64,000 bases of DNA from Enterococcus mundtii (GCF_013394305.1 NZ_AP019810.1:496001-560000), one strand, 5' to 3'. Numbered from the stretch's first letter, positions 27,150 to 36,496 are shown. Numbers and translations: made by a program. Notes: generated by a model from the sequence alone, not told the origin.

Positions 27150-28157
27150 TCAACTATACATTCCAAAGCTTGCTATCCATGCGACTAACACCCTAGGTAC
27201 ACCGTTTAAAAAGCGTGAATATAAAACGGAAGGTACGCCAACCTCTACTGTTTCAGCCTCTGCTTCTTCTAAGCCTAATCCGACAGGGATGAAATCACAA
27301 GCATTTTGAGTATTGATGGCAAATAACGCAGGTAAAGCAAGCTGTGGTGGAATATTGCCTTTTCCGATCTCCACCCCGATCAGTGTCCCGATGACTTGGC
27401 TGATTACTGCCCCAGGTCCTAATAATGGAGAAAGAAACGGTAAGGAACAGATAAAACCGATGATCATCAACCCCCAAATATTCCCTGCTAAAGGTGCCAT
27501 AATATTGGCAAAGAAATTACCGATACCAGATCCTTGTATGATCCCGATCAACAAAGAAACAAATGCCATGAATGGAATGACCGTATTGATCATCGTCTGT
27601 ACACCTTCGCGCGCGGACTGATTAAAAGTTGCCACTACTTTTCCTGCACCCATGCCGATTTTTGCAATAAAATTCTGCTGTTCAGCTTTTTGTTCAGTAA
27701 TTTTTTTGCTTGTATCGTATTTATATTCACGTGCTGCTACACGCTTATTTTCTATGTTATCAGATTGACCGACTGTGCCTTCTTCAGTAGTCAGTGTGAT
27801 TTGATTGATCCCTACTGCCGAGACGTAAATGTCTTCTGTAATGTATTGTGCTAATGGTCCGCTTTTTCCTGTTGGTACGACATTGATCGTAGGTATTCCT
27901 TTTTTTGGATAGATCCCACAACGCAACGTTCCTCCGCAATCAACGATTGCTAAAGCGATTTCATTATCTGGGATAGAAGTTTTAAAGCCATTGACTGCTT
28001 CCATGCCTGTCAATTCAGCAATTTTATCGACGATTGCTGGCTTTTCTCCCCCACCAGTAATATAAATGAATTTGTGTTTTTCTTCTGTTGGTGTGATCAC
28101 TAATGGCCCTCCGAACCCACCAGTTCCTCTTACAATTCGAATACTATGATAGCTCAT
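27150..28157 (-). CDS. srlE: PTS glucitol/sorbitol-specific IIB(C) component
   Basis: A 335-residue component with a cytoplasmic IIB domain (about 1-120) and a membrane region (about 180-335). The N-terminus [34 protein letters not shown] and the phospho-Cys segment [14 protein letters not shown] are typical of IIB-Gut. About four helices follow ([27 protein letters not shown] and similar). AAGGAGG precedes the ATG; 16 bases separate it from srlB. Confidence 0.94.
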   Translation of the reverse strand: MSYHSIRIVRGTGGFGGPLVITPTEEKHKFIYITGGGEKPAIVDKIAELTGMEAVNGFKTSIPDNEIALAIVDCGGTLRCGIYPKKGIPTINVVPTGKSGPLAQYITEDIYVSAVGINQITLTTEEGTVGQSDNIENKRVAAREYKYDTSKKITEQKAEQQNFIAKIGMGAGKVVATFNQSAREGVQTMINTVIPFMAFVSLLIGIIQGSGIGNFFANIMAPLAGNIWGLMIIGFICSLPFLSPLLGPGAVISQVIGTLIGVEIGKGNIPPQLALPALFAINTQNACDFIPVGLGLEEAEAETVEVGVPSVLYSRFLNGVPRVLVAWIASFGMYS

Positions 28158-28172
28158 TTTCTCACTTCCTCC

Positions 28173-28727
28173 TTATTCTGTCGCTGTTTCTACTGTTTTA
28201 CTCAGGGTAACCCCTTGTTGTTTACAAACATATGCGGTGGTAAAATCTGTCACCCAACCACCAATAAAATTCATAAGAATTCCGACAAACATATAACGTA
28301 CAGCTAATTCCATTGAATTTAATCCTAAGGTTGTGATTCCTTGGGCGATTCCTAACCAAACAAATAATTCACCCGGATTGATGTGGGGAAAGACGCCATT
28401 GCTCGTATGACAAAATTGTGCTTGAGAAGCATAATAGCTTGGCTTGTAATATTCAGGCAAAAAGCGAGCCATTGTAAAAGACATCGGATTCCCCAACATA
28501 AAGGCAGATAAAAAAGGTAAGATCAAATATCTTGTGACGGGATTCTTCGTTGATAGTTTGGCAACTTTAGTTACTCGTTCTTCACCTAAGAAAGCAATCA
28601 GTGTATTCATTGCGACCATTAGGATCAACACTACAGGGACGATACCAGTCATCCAAGATATAAAAGTTTCCGCACCCGTTTCAAATAAACCGATGAAGCC
28701 TTCCGCAAATTTTGTGATATATTCCAT
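28173..28727 (-). CDS. srlA: PTS glucitol/sorbitol-specific IIC component
   Basis: A 184-residue membrane subunit that forms the sorbitol translocation path together with the membrane part of SrlE. About four hydrophobic segments; family signatures MTGIVPVVLILMVAMNTLIAFLGEERV, LGNPMSFTMARFLPEYYKPSYYASQAQFCHTSNG and HINPGELFVWLGIAQG. Its ATG overlaps the gutM stop by one base, implying coupled translation. Confidence 0.94.
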   Translation of the reverse strand: MEYITKFAEGFIGLFETGAETFISWMTGIVPVVLILMVAMNTLIAFLGEERVTKVAKLSTKNPVTRYLILPFLSAFMLGNPMSFTMARFLPEYYKPSYYASQAQFCHTSNGVFPHINPGELFVWLGIAQGITTLGLNSMELAVRYMFVGILMNFIGGWVTDFTTAYVCKQQGVTLSKTVETATE

Positions 28728-29209
28728 TATTCAACACTCCTTTTTTTTGATAGGTATTGTTTTTTCCATAAACTGAATTGAATGCCAAGCATCGTAAGTG
28801 GGGAAGGTAGCGATTCTTCTTGATAATTGCCTAGTTCTACCCGCAAATAGATTTCTCTGGCATTTGCCATTGCTTGTTGCACCAATTTATTTTCTGTTCG
28901 TACCAAAGGATGATAGTTGTCGATGTAGTGGATATCTGTTCCGATATATTGTGGCAATAGACGAAATTTTGCTAGAACAGTCACGCCCTGCATCTTTCGC
29001 GCATCAATAATGATCCCTTTTTGATCGACAGCAAACATGACGATCGTTCCTGCTTTGATTTTTCCAGATCGACGACCGATAGCCACCTTCCCTTTTCTGC
29101 GCATTTCTAGATAGATTTGATTAAAGTGCTTGATTTGTTTCATTCCAAATATTACTTGCAGTCCGTAAGCAACAAGTGCAAATGCGCCGAATATATATAT
29201 GAAATTCAT
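28727..29209 (-). CDS. gutM: Glucitol operon activator GutM-like protein
   Basis: A 160-residue protein of the GutM/SrlM family. One N-terminal membrane helix (NFIYIFGAFALVAYGLQVIFG) is followed by a conserved RRKGKVAIGRRSGKIKAGTIVMFAVDQKG segment. In E. coli and L. casei GutM is needed for full expression of the sorbitol operon; the membrane helix is a family feature and mechanism is poorly known. Start 29209 has AAGGGGG 8 bases upstream and overlaps the regulator's stop by 4 bases. Confidence 0.9.
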   Translation of the reverse strand: MNFIYIFGAFALVAYGLQVIFGMKQIKHFNQIYLEMRRKGKVAIGRRSGKIKAGTIVMFAVDQKGIIIDARKMQGVTVLAKFRLLPQYIGTDIHYIDNYHPLVRTENKLVQQAMANAREIYLRVELGNYQEESLPSPLTMLGIQFSLWKKQYLSKKRSVE

Positions 29210-31068
29210 GTTATGACCCCCTTTCGTATCATCCAATTTTGTAACCCAACTAAATCATCCAAACGACATAGTTCACTTCTAAATTCAGGATCGCCAATAA
29301 CAGCAAAAAGCTGATCATACAGTTTTAGCAATTCTTTTTCTTTTTCCATCGTTAGATCTTGTGGAATGGCTAACAACAAGACGACTTGTACTTGTCCGTT
29401 GATCGTGGAGATTCCTTTCCTAAAGATACCCACTGATAAAATAATTTCAGCCGATTTTTTATTGATGGCATGAGGAAAAGCAATGCCATATTCAAAAATC
29501 GTACTCCTTAACTTTTCTCTAATAAACAGTTGCTCCTTAAATTCTTGATCGACTAAGCCTTTGCTCTCAAGAGATTCAAGCATATGATCAAGATTTTGTT
29601 TGTAGGGTTTCTTTTCATTTAAAATCTCAAAATCTAATTTTAAGTGATGAACGTTTGCGGCTCTCAACTTTTCTGCTTTACGCCACTCTTCTTGCAACCA
29701 AGTTTCGTTGAATAGATTGATCAATCGAATGATTGGGGTATGTTTCTTTACATTTTTCAGCGGAATGGTTGTAAAAACAGCAAAATATTGGTCTAAGTCT
29801 TCCTGCTGATACTCCTCCTCAGAAAAATGGACCATGATGATTTGCGGACCCAAAACCCGTTCCAATTGACGGCGAATAATCAAGGCTGTTCCTTTTCCGG
29901 TATTACAGACGATTGCAATTTCTTTGTGTTCGTTGTTACTGGTTTGTTTCCTCAATGCAAGTTCAAAATAAAAGGCAATATAGCTGATTTCAACAGTCGG
30001 AACCACTCGTTGTAACTGCTCCCCGATCTGCTGTAGACCAATTTTTGCCAGTTCATAGGCTAGAGGATATTGGGATTCGATTTCACCATAGAACAGATCT
30101 TGAAGCTCTATTCGAAAAATCAAACGATTGAGCATGTAAATGAAGTGCTCTTTTATTTCATGGACTAAGAAGGTTTCATCAAATTCTACTAGTAAATTTT
30201 GATGAATTGTCTCTATCATTTGTTGAAATAACTGTTCGATTTTTTGCTCATCAATAGTAGACTTATCCATGCCAGCAATAGCACTTATATTAAGAGGAAA
30301 ACTGAGAAAAGCTTGTTCTGTTTGGCTTAATGTGATGCTATATTCATATTCCAAATGATGGATCAATTCGACAAAAGCAGGATGACTCGTCATAAGGTCC
30401 ATATATTCATTTGGCAAATCTACCAGTATATTTCCTTTAAGGAGTCGTTTCATTGTAATAGAAATCGTTTTTTTCAAAAGAAGGCCCTGATTTTTAGGTA
30501 AATTAAATTTTTGAACTAAGTGTTCTACGAAATCTTGTGTGCGTTCTGATAATGGACGTTCGGCAAAATATTCTTGTACATAATGAAGGTGTAACAGTCG
30601 TAGATCCAGTTCTTCTCCACGCATACGTAGTCCACGATTCGGCGTTCCAATCACTTCGACATTAAAAGAGGAAATCAGTTTTTTCATCACTCGTAGATCT
30701 TTAACGACAGTACTTCGGCTGACCCCTAATGCTTCTGACAGATCATCGATCAGCAAAAAATCTTTTTGCTCGATCAGCTTCTTGACGATAAAGAAAACTC
30801 TTTTACTGCAAGAATTAAAATCGCTCTTCCGCCTCAAACTGCCGTTCATTATCAAATCAAATTTTTCAAATTTTTCAATTTCGATATGAAAATCATTCTT
30901 ATGTTGAACGATTTCTGCAATTCCAATCAATTCTTCGTTTAAAGATTCAATGCTGGTTTTTACCGTTTGCGTACTTGTATTCAGCTGTTGTTTCAAACTG
31001 CCGATCCTCATTTCTTTGTGGGTAACCAGTAATTGTAGAATTTGATACCATCTGTTCACCACCGTCAT
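29206..31068 (-). CDS. gutR: PRD-containing sorbitol operon regulator
   Basis: A 620-residue PTS-controlled regulator. Order of domains: N-terminal helix-turn-helices (IGSLKQQLNTSTQTVKTSIESL and LIDDLSEALGVSRSTVVKDLRVM), two PTS-regulation domains (about 170-390), an EIIB-gat-like domain (IAIVCNTGKGTALIIRRQL, with Cys), and a C-terminal EIIA-like domain with the phospho-His segment GIAFPHAIN. Such proteins are activators whose activity depends on phosphorylation by HPr and by the sugar-specific IIB. The position, second in a gutF-gutR-gutM-gutCBA order, matches the L. casei sorbitol operon. Confidence 0.92.
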   Translation of the reverse strand: MTVVNRWYQILQLLVTHKEMRIGSLKQQLNTSTQTVKTSIESLNEELIGIAEIVQHKNDFHIEIEKFEKFDLIMNGSLRRKSDFNSCSKRVFFIVKKLIEQKDFLLIDDLSEALGVSRSTVVKDLRVMKKLISSFNVEVIGTPNRGLRMRGEELDLRLLHLHYVQEYFAERPLSERTQDFVEHLVQKFNLPKNQGLLLKKTISITMKRLLKGNILVDLPNEYMDLMTSHPAFVELIHHLEYEYSITLSQTEQAFLSFPLNISAIAGMDKSTIDEQKIEQLFQQMIETIHQNLLVEFDETFLVHEIKEHFIYMLNRLIFRIELQDLFYGEIESQYPLAYELAKIGLQQIGEQLQRVVPTVEISYIAFYFELALRKQTSNNEHKEIAIVCNTGKGTALIIRRQLERVLGPQIIMVHFSEEEYQQEDLDQYFAVFTTIPLKNVKKHTPIIRLINLFNETWLQEEWRKAEKLRAANVHHLKLDFEILNEKKPYKQNLDHMLESLESKGLVDQEFKEQLFIREKLRSTIFEYGIAFPHAINKKSAEIILSVGIFRKGISTINGQVQVVLLLAIPQDLTMEKEKELLKLYDQLFAVIGDPEFRSELCRLDDLVGLQNWMIRKGVIT

Positions 31069-31084
31069 TTACTTCCCCCACTTT

Positions 31085-31885
31085 TTATCCTCTAGTTTTT
31101 CCTCCGGCCACATTTGTGGTTACTCCAGTGATATAACTCGAACGATCAGATAGATAGTAACTAACTAAGTCAGCGACTTCTTTTAATTTCCCGCTTCGAC
31201 CTAATGGAATCGTGCTCGTTTTGGCATAACCTGCTCTAAGCTCTTCAATCGTGATGCCACGAGTATAGGCCAAGGCTTCTTCATAAGAAAGTGTGCGTAG
31301 TCCGGTTTCCTCCATGATTCCTGGGGCGATCCCTATTACCCGAACATTTGATTTTCCTAACTCTTTTGCCCAAGATCGAGTAAAGCTGTTGACAGCGGCT
31401 TTCGTTGCCGCATACGCACTTTGCCCCTCTGAACCTTCAAGTCCTGATTCAGAAGACATATTGATGATTACTCCTTCTCCTTTAGCAACTAAGATTCTAC
31501 TTACTGCTTGAGTCATCAAATATAATCCTTTTTGATTGATTGCGATGATTTTGTCAAATACTTCCTCGGATAATTCATATCTCCCATGCGCTTGCTTTTT
31601 ATCCACTAATAAGCGTGGAATGTTGATGCCTGCATTGTTGACCAAACCATCTATCGTACCAAAGTGGTCCTTTACTTTTGCAACTCCAGCTTCTACTTCT
31701 TGTCGTAATGTTATATTGGTTTTTACAAATAATAATCGTTGATGTTTAAGTGTCGAATCTTTAATATCAAAATTTGCTACATTGACATGTTGTTCCAATA
31801 GACTTTCTACGATACTTTTCCCGATACCAGAAGATCCTCCGGTTACAATAATCGTTTTCCTCTCAATGTTCAGCCAATTTGTCAT
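31085..31885 (-). CDS. srlD: Sorbitol-6-phosphate 2-dehydrogenase (SDR family)
   Basis: Cytoplasmic NAD-dependent enzyme oxidising sorbitol 6-phosphate to fructose 6-phosphate. The 266-residue protein shows the short-chain dehydrogenase pattern: TGGSSGIG (residues 15-22) for NAD, NNAG near 87, the catalytic Ser in NMSSESG and YAATK for Tyr/Lys. The segment NWLNIERKTIIVTGGSSGIG resembles the gutF/srlD1 group of lactobacilli. First gene of the sorbitol operon, with AAAGGGGTGATAGC before its ATG and a cre site in the leader. Confidence 0.93.
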   Translation of the reverse strand: MTNWLNIERKTIIVTGGSSGIGKSIVESLLEQHVNVANFDIKDSTLKHQRLLFVKTNITLRQEVEAGVAKVKDHFGTIDGLVNNAGINIPRLLVDKKQAHGRYELSEEVFDKIIAINQKGLYLMTQAVSRILVAKGEGVIINMSSESGLEGSEGQSAYAATKAAVNSFTRSWAKELGKSNVRVIGIAPGIMEETGLRTLSYEEALAYTRGITIEELRAGYAKTSTIPLGRSGKLKEVADLVSYYLSDRSSYITGVTTNVAGGKTRG

Positions 31886-31904
31886 AAGCTATCACCCCTT
31901 TTTT

Positions 31905-31918
31905 TGTTTACGCTTTCA
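31905..31918 (-). promoter_or_regulatory. Candidate cre site of the sorbitol operon
   Basis: Minus strand TGAAAGCGTAAACA fits the cre consensus at 13 of 14 positions. It lies only 20-33 bases before srlD, at or after the transcription start, where CcpA binding would give glucose repression. Confidence 0.75.
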
Positions 31919-31941
31919 GTATCGCTACGTAGAAGAAAATA

Positions 31942-31987
31942 ATTAAGTCAGACTTTTTTTGAATTTCCAAAAAAAATCTGACTTAAT
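31942..31987. repeat. Perfect long palindrome upstream of the sorbitol operon
   Basis: ATTAAGTCAGA at one end pairs with TCTGACTTAAT at the other, continued inward by seven or more A-T pairs, a total of about 18-20 bp. It may be the operator of the PRD regulator (it abuts the expected -35 zone), or the terminator of the decayed wall-protein gene arriving from upstream. The T-run after it is poor (TTATTTTC). Confidence 0.7.
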
Positions 31988-32068
31988 GTCTTTTTATGAG
32001 TGATGTTTTTTTTATTTACTAGTTCTTTCCTTTATAATATTTTTTTACGTGAGGATTATCTTTCAGTT

Positions 32069-33027
32069 TTATCGGCTACCTTCTGATTTCGAACGTTTTA
32101 ACCAGCATATTCCTATTACGAAGACTATAAACATACCCAAGCCAACCATACTAGTCGAATACATCGATTGTTCCGCCGTTTTTGGAAGATGACTCACTTT
32201 TCTAGGTTGTTTTATGGGTGTTGGATCGGTGGTATCACCGGTTCAATGATTTGCGGTAATTTTTCCCATTGTGTGGTATAAGTCATATTACCTTCCACAA
32301 ACTCGCTGACAGTTGGCGTCCAACCGATGAATTTATAGCCTTCTCTTGATGGTGTTCCACTAAACACAGGGGTTGCTATGCCTTTAATCAATTTTGAAAA
32401 TACTTGGTTTTCAAAAATGGGTTGATTTGCAACACCGTCTGTATAGATCACTTGATAAGTGACAGTTTGTGGAATCACAGGTTCCCAAATGGCCGTATAA
32501 GTGCCATCACCAGTCACTGTATTAGTTATTGCTTTATCCCATCCTTTAAATATATACCCAGCTCTTGTAGGTTGCCCACTAAATATGGGTGTCGCAGAAC
32601 CGGCGACTAAATTGTTAAAGACTTGATCTGCAAAAATCTCTTCATCTGGTACACCGTCTGTATAGTTGACCTGATACGTTGGAATTGGTTCCCATGTTGC
32701 TGTATAAAGCGCATCGGTTGTAACTGTCTCGCTGACAGTCGGACTCCAACCAGCAAATGTATAACCTTTTCTTGTTGGTTCTGCACCAAAACCTGGTGTA
32801 GCAGTTCCAGGTTCAATACGTTTGAAAGTTTTATCCTCAAATACAACGTCATTCTCTACACCATCTGCATAACTCACTGTAAACGATTCAATTGTTGTGA
32901 ATGAAGCATTTACAGTAATTGATGCTAGTCGAGAAGCATTTGACGCATCTACTGGTAGCGAGACATGAATTTCAAGTGTATTTATATCACCGACTTCACC
33001 TTCGATGGTAAATGGGACGCCGATCAT
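32069..33027 (-). pseudogene. Remnant of an LPXTG protein with InlB-type repeats
   Basis: Three repeats of about 70 residues (pattern YxVxYTDGV...F.GxPTRxGYxFxGWxPTVSE...YTAxWE) belong to the Listeria-Bacteroides/InlB B-repeat family. The open frame stops at 32212 after PVIPPIQHP. Read one base over from about 32240, the DNA continues GDTTDPTPIKQPRKVSHLPKTAEQS, a membrane helix and a basic tail, a normal sortase signal ending at 32069. The start is also missing: the frame opens behind a TAA with no signal peptide and no ribosome site. So both 5' truncation and a one-base deletion are seen. Confidence 0.8.
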
Positions 33028-33426
33028 ACACCAAAATTGTTATATTTTTTTGTTTATTAGCTATTTTTTAGTGGTTTACAAAAATGAAAGTTCACTTAAT
33101 CTCAAGTAAATCATAACAAATTTTAAATTAAAATTGCATGAATTTCAGCACACCAAATTATCATAATGCTAGTAAACCGGTAATTAAATATGTTCTATTT
33201 TTTTGTTTAAGTTCTCGTTTTTTTCAAATCCGATCAATTTCATCGCTTTTTCCTAGCAATATATATTTCTGTTAAAAAGTTATAAAAAAACTAAATATTG
33301 TTATTAAATTCACAAAAAATATCCTTTAATAATTTCGTATTTTCTATCTTCATCGCTTATTTTGATCAGAAAAGTAAAACAAAGATTGCTTATCCATCGA
33401 TAGCAATGAACTTTTTTAAAAAAATT
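33028..33426. other. AT-rich region, no intact gene
   Basis: Very AT-rich stretch between the wall-protein remnant and the terminator of the TfoX-like gene. No signal peptide for the remnant can be read in any frame here, so the missing 5' part seems deleted rather than merely shifted. The tail of the TfoX-like open frame occupies 33390-33426. Confidence 0.5.
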
Positions 33427-33746
33427 ATACAAAAATAAGCAACGAAATACGGAACAAGCCACAATTTCCGGATTTCATTGCTTATTATTTTGCTTAGGCT
33501 TCGATAGAATTGCTTTAACTTTTCTTTTTCCTCTTTTGTCAAAGCTTGCATAGGCTTGCCTTTTCTCGCTCCTTCGATTCCATATAGCATATGCAGACAG
33601 GCGCCACTGTCCACCTTTTGACGAATTTCAAAAAATATCTGTTCCGTTCCCTTTTCTTTAAATTGTTCTTCCGTTGTCACACCAATCTTTCGTAAATTTT
33701 CTTCTAATACTTTCCCTATATTCGGTAGATTACTTAACTCTGTCAT
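33390..33746 (-). CDS. TfoX C-terminal-domain protein with a frame-extended tail
   Basis: Residues 1-85 are a stand-alone TfoX C-terminal domain (helix-hairpin-helix-like): LSNLPNIGKVLEENLRKIGVTTEEQF, SGACLHMLYGIEGARKGKP. Such small proteins are common in Firmicutes and of unknown role. The start has TTGGAGGG before it. The frame then runs on for about 33 residues through a terminator hairpin. Deleting one A of the AAAA run at 33488-33491 would put TAATAA immediately after RSLSK, which would be a normal end. The last third is therefore probably not native, either because of a real insertion or an error. Confidence 0.75.
   Translation of the reverse strand: MTELSNLPNIGKVLEENLRKIGVTTEEQFKEKGTEQIFFEIRQKVDSGACLHMLYGIEGARKGKPMQALTKEEKEKLKQFYRSLSKIISNEIRKLWLVPYFVAYFCIIFLKKFIAIDG
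33431..33486 (-). terminator. Terminator overlapping the extended TfoX-like frame
   Basis: Minus strand AATAAGCAATGAAATCCGGA pairs with TCCGTATTTCGTTGCTTATT (18 of 20 pairs, 13-base loop) followed by TTT. It lies right after the alternative TAATAA stop. Confidence 0.85.
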
Positions 33747-33978
33747 GAGATTCCCTCCAAAAGTTTGGCTTTGATATATTGCATCGTACACTTAGAATAT
33801 TCTATCGTTTTTCTTTAGTATACCATCTTGAGAAACGCACTAGCAATTCCTATAAGAACGCTACTTCGAAAGAAAGTAAACTGTTGCTTTTAGCTACTCA
33901 GTGTAGGCTTGCTCCTGTAAACTTGAATCTTCTGCTTTTTTCAGATATCATTGGTTCGTAACTAAATATGATTTTGTT

Positions 33979-34066
33979 TGCAGGGGGACGTTATCGCGTT
34001 GAGAAGGTAAAACCTGACCCTTTGAACCTGTTGGTTGATACCAGCGTAGGGAGCAAATGTCCTTTT
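33979..34066 (+). ncRNA. TPP riboswitch (THI element)
   Basis: Conserved THI-box blocks in order: GGGGGAC at the 5' stem, GTTGAGA, ACCCTTTGAACCTG, and ACCAGCGTAGGGA, closed by GTCC. It precedes thiD and should bind thiamine diphosphate to switch off thiDME. Confidence 0.93.
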
Positions 34067-34092
34067 TGTTGATGCGAAATCGAAACAATCAA

Positions 34093-34127
34093 GGCATTCT
34101 TCTATACTGGAAGAATGTCTTTTTTTC
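34093..34127 (+). terminator. Expression-platform terminator of the TPP riboswitch
   Basis: GGCATTCTTC pairs with GGAAGAATGTC around a short loop and is followed by TTTTTTT. It lies between aptamer and thiD, 20 bases before the ATG; termination with ligand bound is the usual design. Confidence 0.88.
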
Positions 34128-34147
34128 TATTTTTAAGGAGGAATTTG

Positions 34148-34960
34148 ATGAAAAAAGTACTAAGTATTGCTGGCTCAGACTGTAGCGGTGGCGCCGGTAT
34201 CCAAGCCGATTTAAAAACATTTGCCGCTCATGGTGTTTATGGGATGTCTTTGATCACCTCAGTAGTCGCTGAAAATACCGCTCGTGTAATCTCATACCAA
34301 GACATCGCACCAACAATTATCAATGAACAAATGACAGCTGTTTTCGAGGACATCTATCCTGATGCAGTTAAAATCGGTATGTTGTCGTGTGCAGATACGA
34401 TGTTAGCTGTCGCAAGCAGTCTACAAGAATGGCAACCTAAAAATATTGTACTGGATCCTGTGATGTATGCAAAAAATGGCGATGCTTTGATGGAGCCAGA
34501 AGCAATCGACACATTGATCAAAAACGTCTTACCATTAGCTACATTGATCACCCCCAATATTCCAGAAGCAGAAAAAATCGCTGATCGCTCGATTACTTCC
34601 CTGGAAGAAATGGAACGAGCAGCAAAAGCTATTTATGAAACATGTCACGCTGCAGTTTTGATCAAAGGAGGCCATCGCACAGGTGAAGCCACTGATATAT
34701 TGTATGATGGGAAAAATATTTACTCCTATACATCTGAACGAATCGTCACAAAAAACACCCATGGCACTGGTTGTACCTTCTCTTCAGCGATTGCCTCACA
34801 ACTCGCTTTGGGCGTACCATTAGACCAAGCAATTTCCAAGGCTAAAAAATATATCACTACTGCAATCGCACATTCACTAGAATTGGGCGAAGGTCATGGC
34901 CCAACCAATCATTTCTATTCACTCTATCGCAATGGTCTTAAGGAGGAACAAAGTCAATGA
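34148..34960 (+). CDS. thiD: Hydroxymethylpyrimidine/phosphomethylpyrimidine kinase
   Basis: Ribokinase-fold kinase that phosphorylates HMP and HMP-P for thiamine synthesis or salvage. The 270-residue product has SIAGSDCSGGAGIQADLKTFAAHGVYG at the N-terminus, DPVMYAKNGDAL, TPNIPEAE and the anion-hole NTHGTGCTFSSAIAS near residue 210. Start 34148 has AAGGAGG 7 bases before it. Its stop overlaps thiM by four bases (ATGA). Controlled by the TPP riboswitch. Confidence 0.96.
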   Translation: MKKVLSIAGSDCSGGAGIQADLKTFAAHGVYGMSLITSVVAENTARVISYQDIAPTIINEQMTAVFEDIYPDAVKIGMLSCADTMLAVASSLQEWQPKNIVLDPVMYAKNGDALMEPEAIDTLIKNVLPLATLITPNIPEAEKIADRSITSLEEMERAAKAIYETCHAAVLIKGGHRTGEATDILYDGKNIYSYTSERIVTKNTHGTGCTFSSAIASQLALGVPLDQAISKAKKYITTAIAHSLELGEGHGPTNHFYSLYRNGLKEEQSQ

Positions 34961-35769
34961 ATACATTTTTAAAAACAGCTGTAGAAACGGTCCGTATGAA
35001 AAATCCTTTGGTCCACCATATCACGAACTATGTAACGGTCAATGATTGTGCGAATGTCACACTTGCGATCGGTGGTTCACCGATCATGGCTGATGATGCG
35101 TTAGAGGTAGCGGAAATCACAGCAATGTCACAGGCATTGGTACTAAACATGGGTACTTTGAATGAACGTACCGTAGCTTCGATGCTTTCAGCTGGGCAAA
35201 CAGCCAACGAAAAAGGTATCCCGATCATTTTTGATCCAGTCGGTGCAGGGGCTTCACAGTTTCGTAATCAAACAGCGAAAACGATCATAGAAAACTTGAA
35301 ATGTGCAGTGATTCGTGGCAATATTTCAGAAATCCGCTTTTTAGCGGGAATCGCAAGCACGACGAAAGGTGTCGATGCCTCGGCAGATGATGCAAGCTCC
35401 ATTGAAGAAGCCCAACGGATTGCTGATCAATTAGCAACCGCTCACAAATGTATCGTAGTGATCACCGGTGCGACAGATGTGATTTCTGATGGGCGGCGTA
35501 AAATCTTAGTGCACAATGGTTGTCCTGAAATGAGTCGGATCACTGGCACTGGCTGTATGCTCACTTCATTGATTGCTAGCTTTTGTGGGGGGTCTCCTGA
35601 ACATCTTTTCCATGCAGCAACTACAGCTGTTCTTACCATGGGGATTGCTGGCGAGCTTGCGTTGGAACAAACGGCTGGTACGGGAAGTTTTCGGATCGCA
35701 CTGATTGATGAAATCAGCCGTATTGATCGGGAAACATTACTACTGCGAGGAAACTACTTTGAAAAATGA
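34957..35769 (+). CDS. thiM: Hydroxyethylthiazole kinase
   Basis: Phosphorylates the thiazole alcohol for thiamine salvage. The 270-residue protein matches the family: NPLVHHITNYVTVNDCANVTLAIGGSPIMADD, LNMGTL, IIFDPVGAGAS, VIRGNISEI and the ITGTGCMLTS anion hole. The gene is coupled to thiD by ATGA overlap and to thiE by an 11-base overlap. thiDME without synthesis genes indicates salvage of HMP and thiazole. Confidence 0.96.
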   Translation: MNTFLKTAVETVRMKNPLVHHITNYVTVNDCANVTLAIGGSPIMADDALEVAEITAMSQALVLNMGTLNERTVASMLSAGQTANEKGIPIIFDPVGAGASQFRNQTAKTIIENLKCAVIRGNISEIRFLAGIASTTKGVDASADDASSIEEAQRIADQLATAHKCIVVITGATDVISDGRRKILVHNGCPEMSRITGTGCMLTSLIASFCGGSPEHLFHAATTAVLTMGIAGELALEQTAGTGSFRIALIDEISRIDRETLLLRGNYFEK

Positions 35770-36400
35770 CATCAACTATTCCTTATACCTAGTGACAGAC
35801 CAGTCACTGCTGAAAAAAAAGCCCCTCCAAGAAGCAGTGCAACAAGCTCTTGAAGGAGGTATTACCGTCTTACAGTTGAGAGAAAAAAAAGCCAATTCAC
35901 GAGATTTTTATGAGGAAGCGATCGCATTGAAACGATTAGCTAAACCATACAATGTTCCATTGATCATCAACGATCGAGTAGACATTGCGTTAGCTTGTGA
36001 TGCAGACGGTGTTCATGCCGGTCAAACAGATCTACCTGTGGCTGTGGTGAGAAAAATGATTGGCCCTGAAAAAATCATCGGCGCTTCCGTCCAAACACTC
36101 GAACAAGCAATTTCCGCTGAACAAGCTGGGGCAGATTATTTAGGTGTAGGGACGATGTTTCCAACCGCTACTAAAACAGATGCCATCATCGTATCAAAAA
36201 ATGAACTCAAGAAGATTCTTCAACACGTTTCGATCCCTGTTGTTTTGATCGGTGGTCTCAACGAACACACGATTGCAGAATTCAAAACCTTCCCCGTTCA
36301 AGGCTTTGCTGTGGTTTCAGCGATCTTAGCAAAAGAAGAAATAAAAAAAGCAACTAAAGAACTTACTGTACAAATCAATACGTTTATCAAAAAACAGTAA
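35759..36400 (+). CDS. thiE: Thiamine-phosphate synthase
   Basis: Joins HMP diphosphate and thiazole phosphate to thiamine phosphate. The 213-residue TIM-barrel shows YLVTDQSL, VLQLREKKANSRDF, LIINDRVDIALACDADGVHAGQTDLP, GASVQT and ADYLGVGTMFPTATK. The start is taken as TTG at 35759, which has GAGGAA 7 bases upstream inside the end of thiM; the ATG at 35705 would add residues the family lacks. No clear terminator was found after it. Confidence 0.95.
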   Translation: MKNDINYSLYLVTDQSLLKKKPLQEAVQQALEGGITVLQLREKKANSRDFYEEAIALKRLAKPYNVPLIINDRVDIALACDADGVHAGQTDLPVAVVRKMIGPEKIIGASVQTLEQAISAEQAGADYLGVGTMFPTATKTDAIIVSKNELKKILQHVSIPVVLIGGLNEHTIAEFKTFPVQGFAVVSAILAKEEIKKATKELTVQINTFIKKQ

Positions 36401-36496
36401 AAACATAACCACCATTAAAAAGGGGGATTTACATTTCGATTGATCCTCGATGATATTCATTTAATTTAAATTCACGAACCCTACTTGTCGTAAAGC

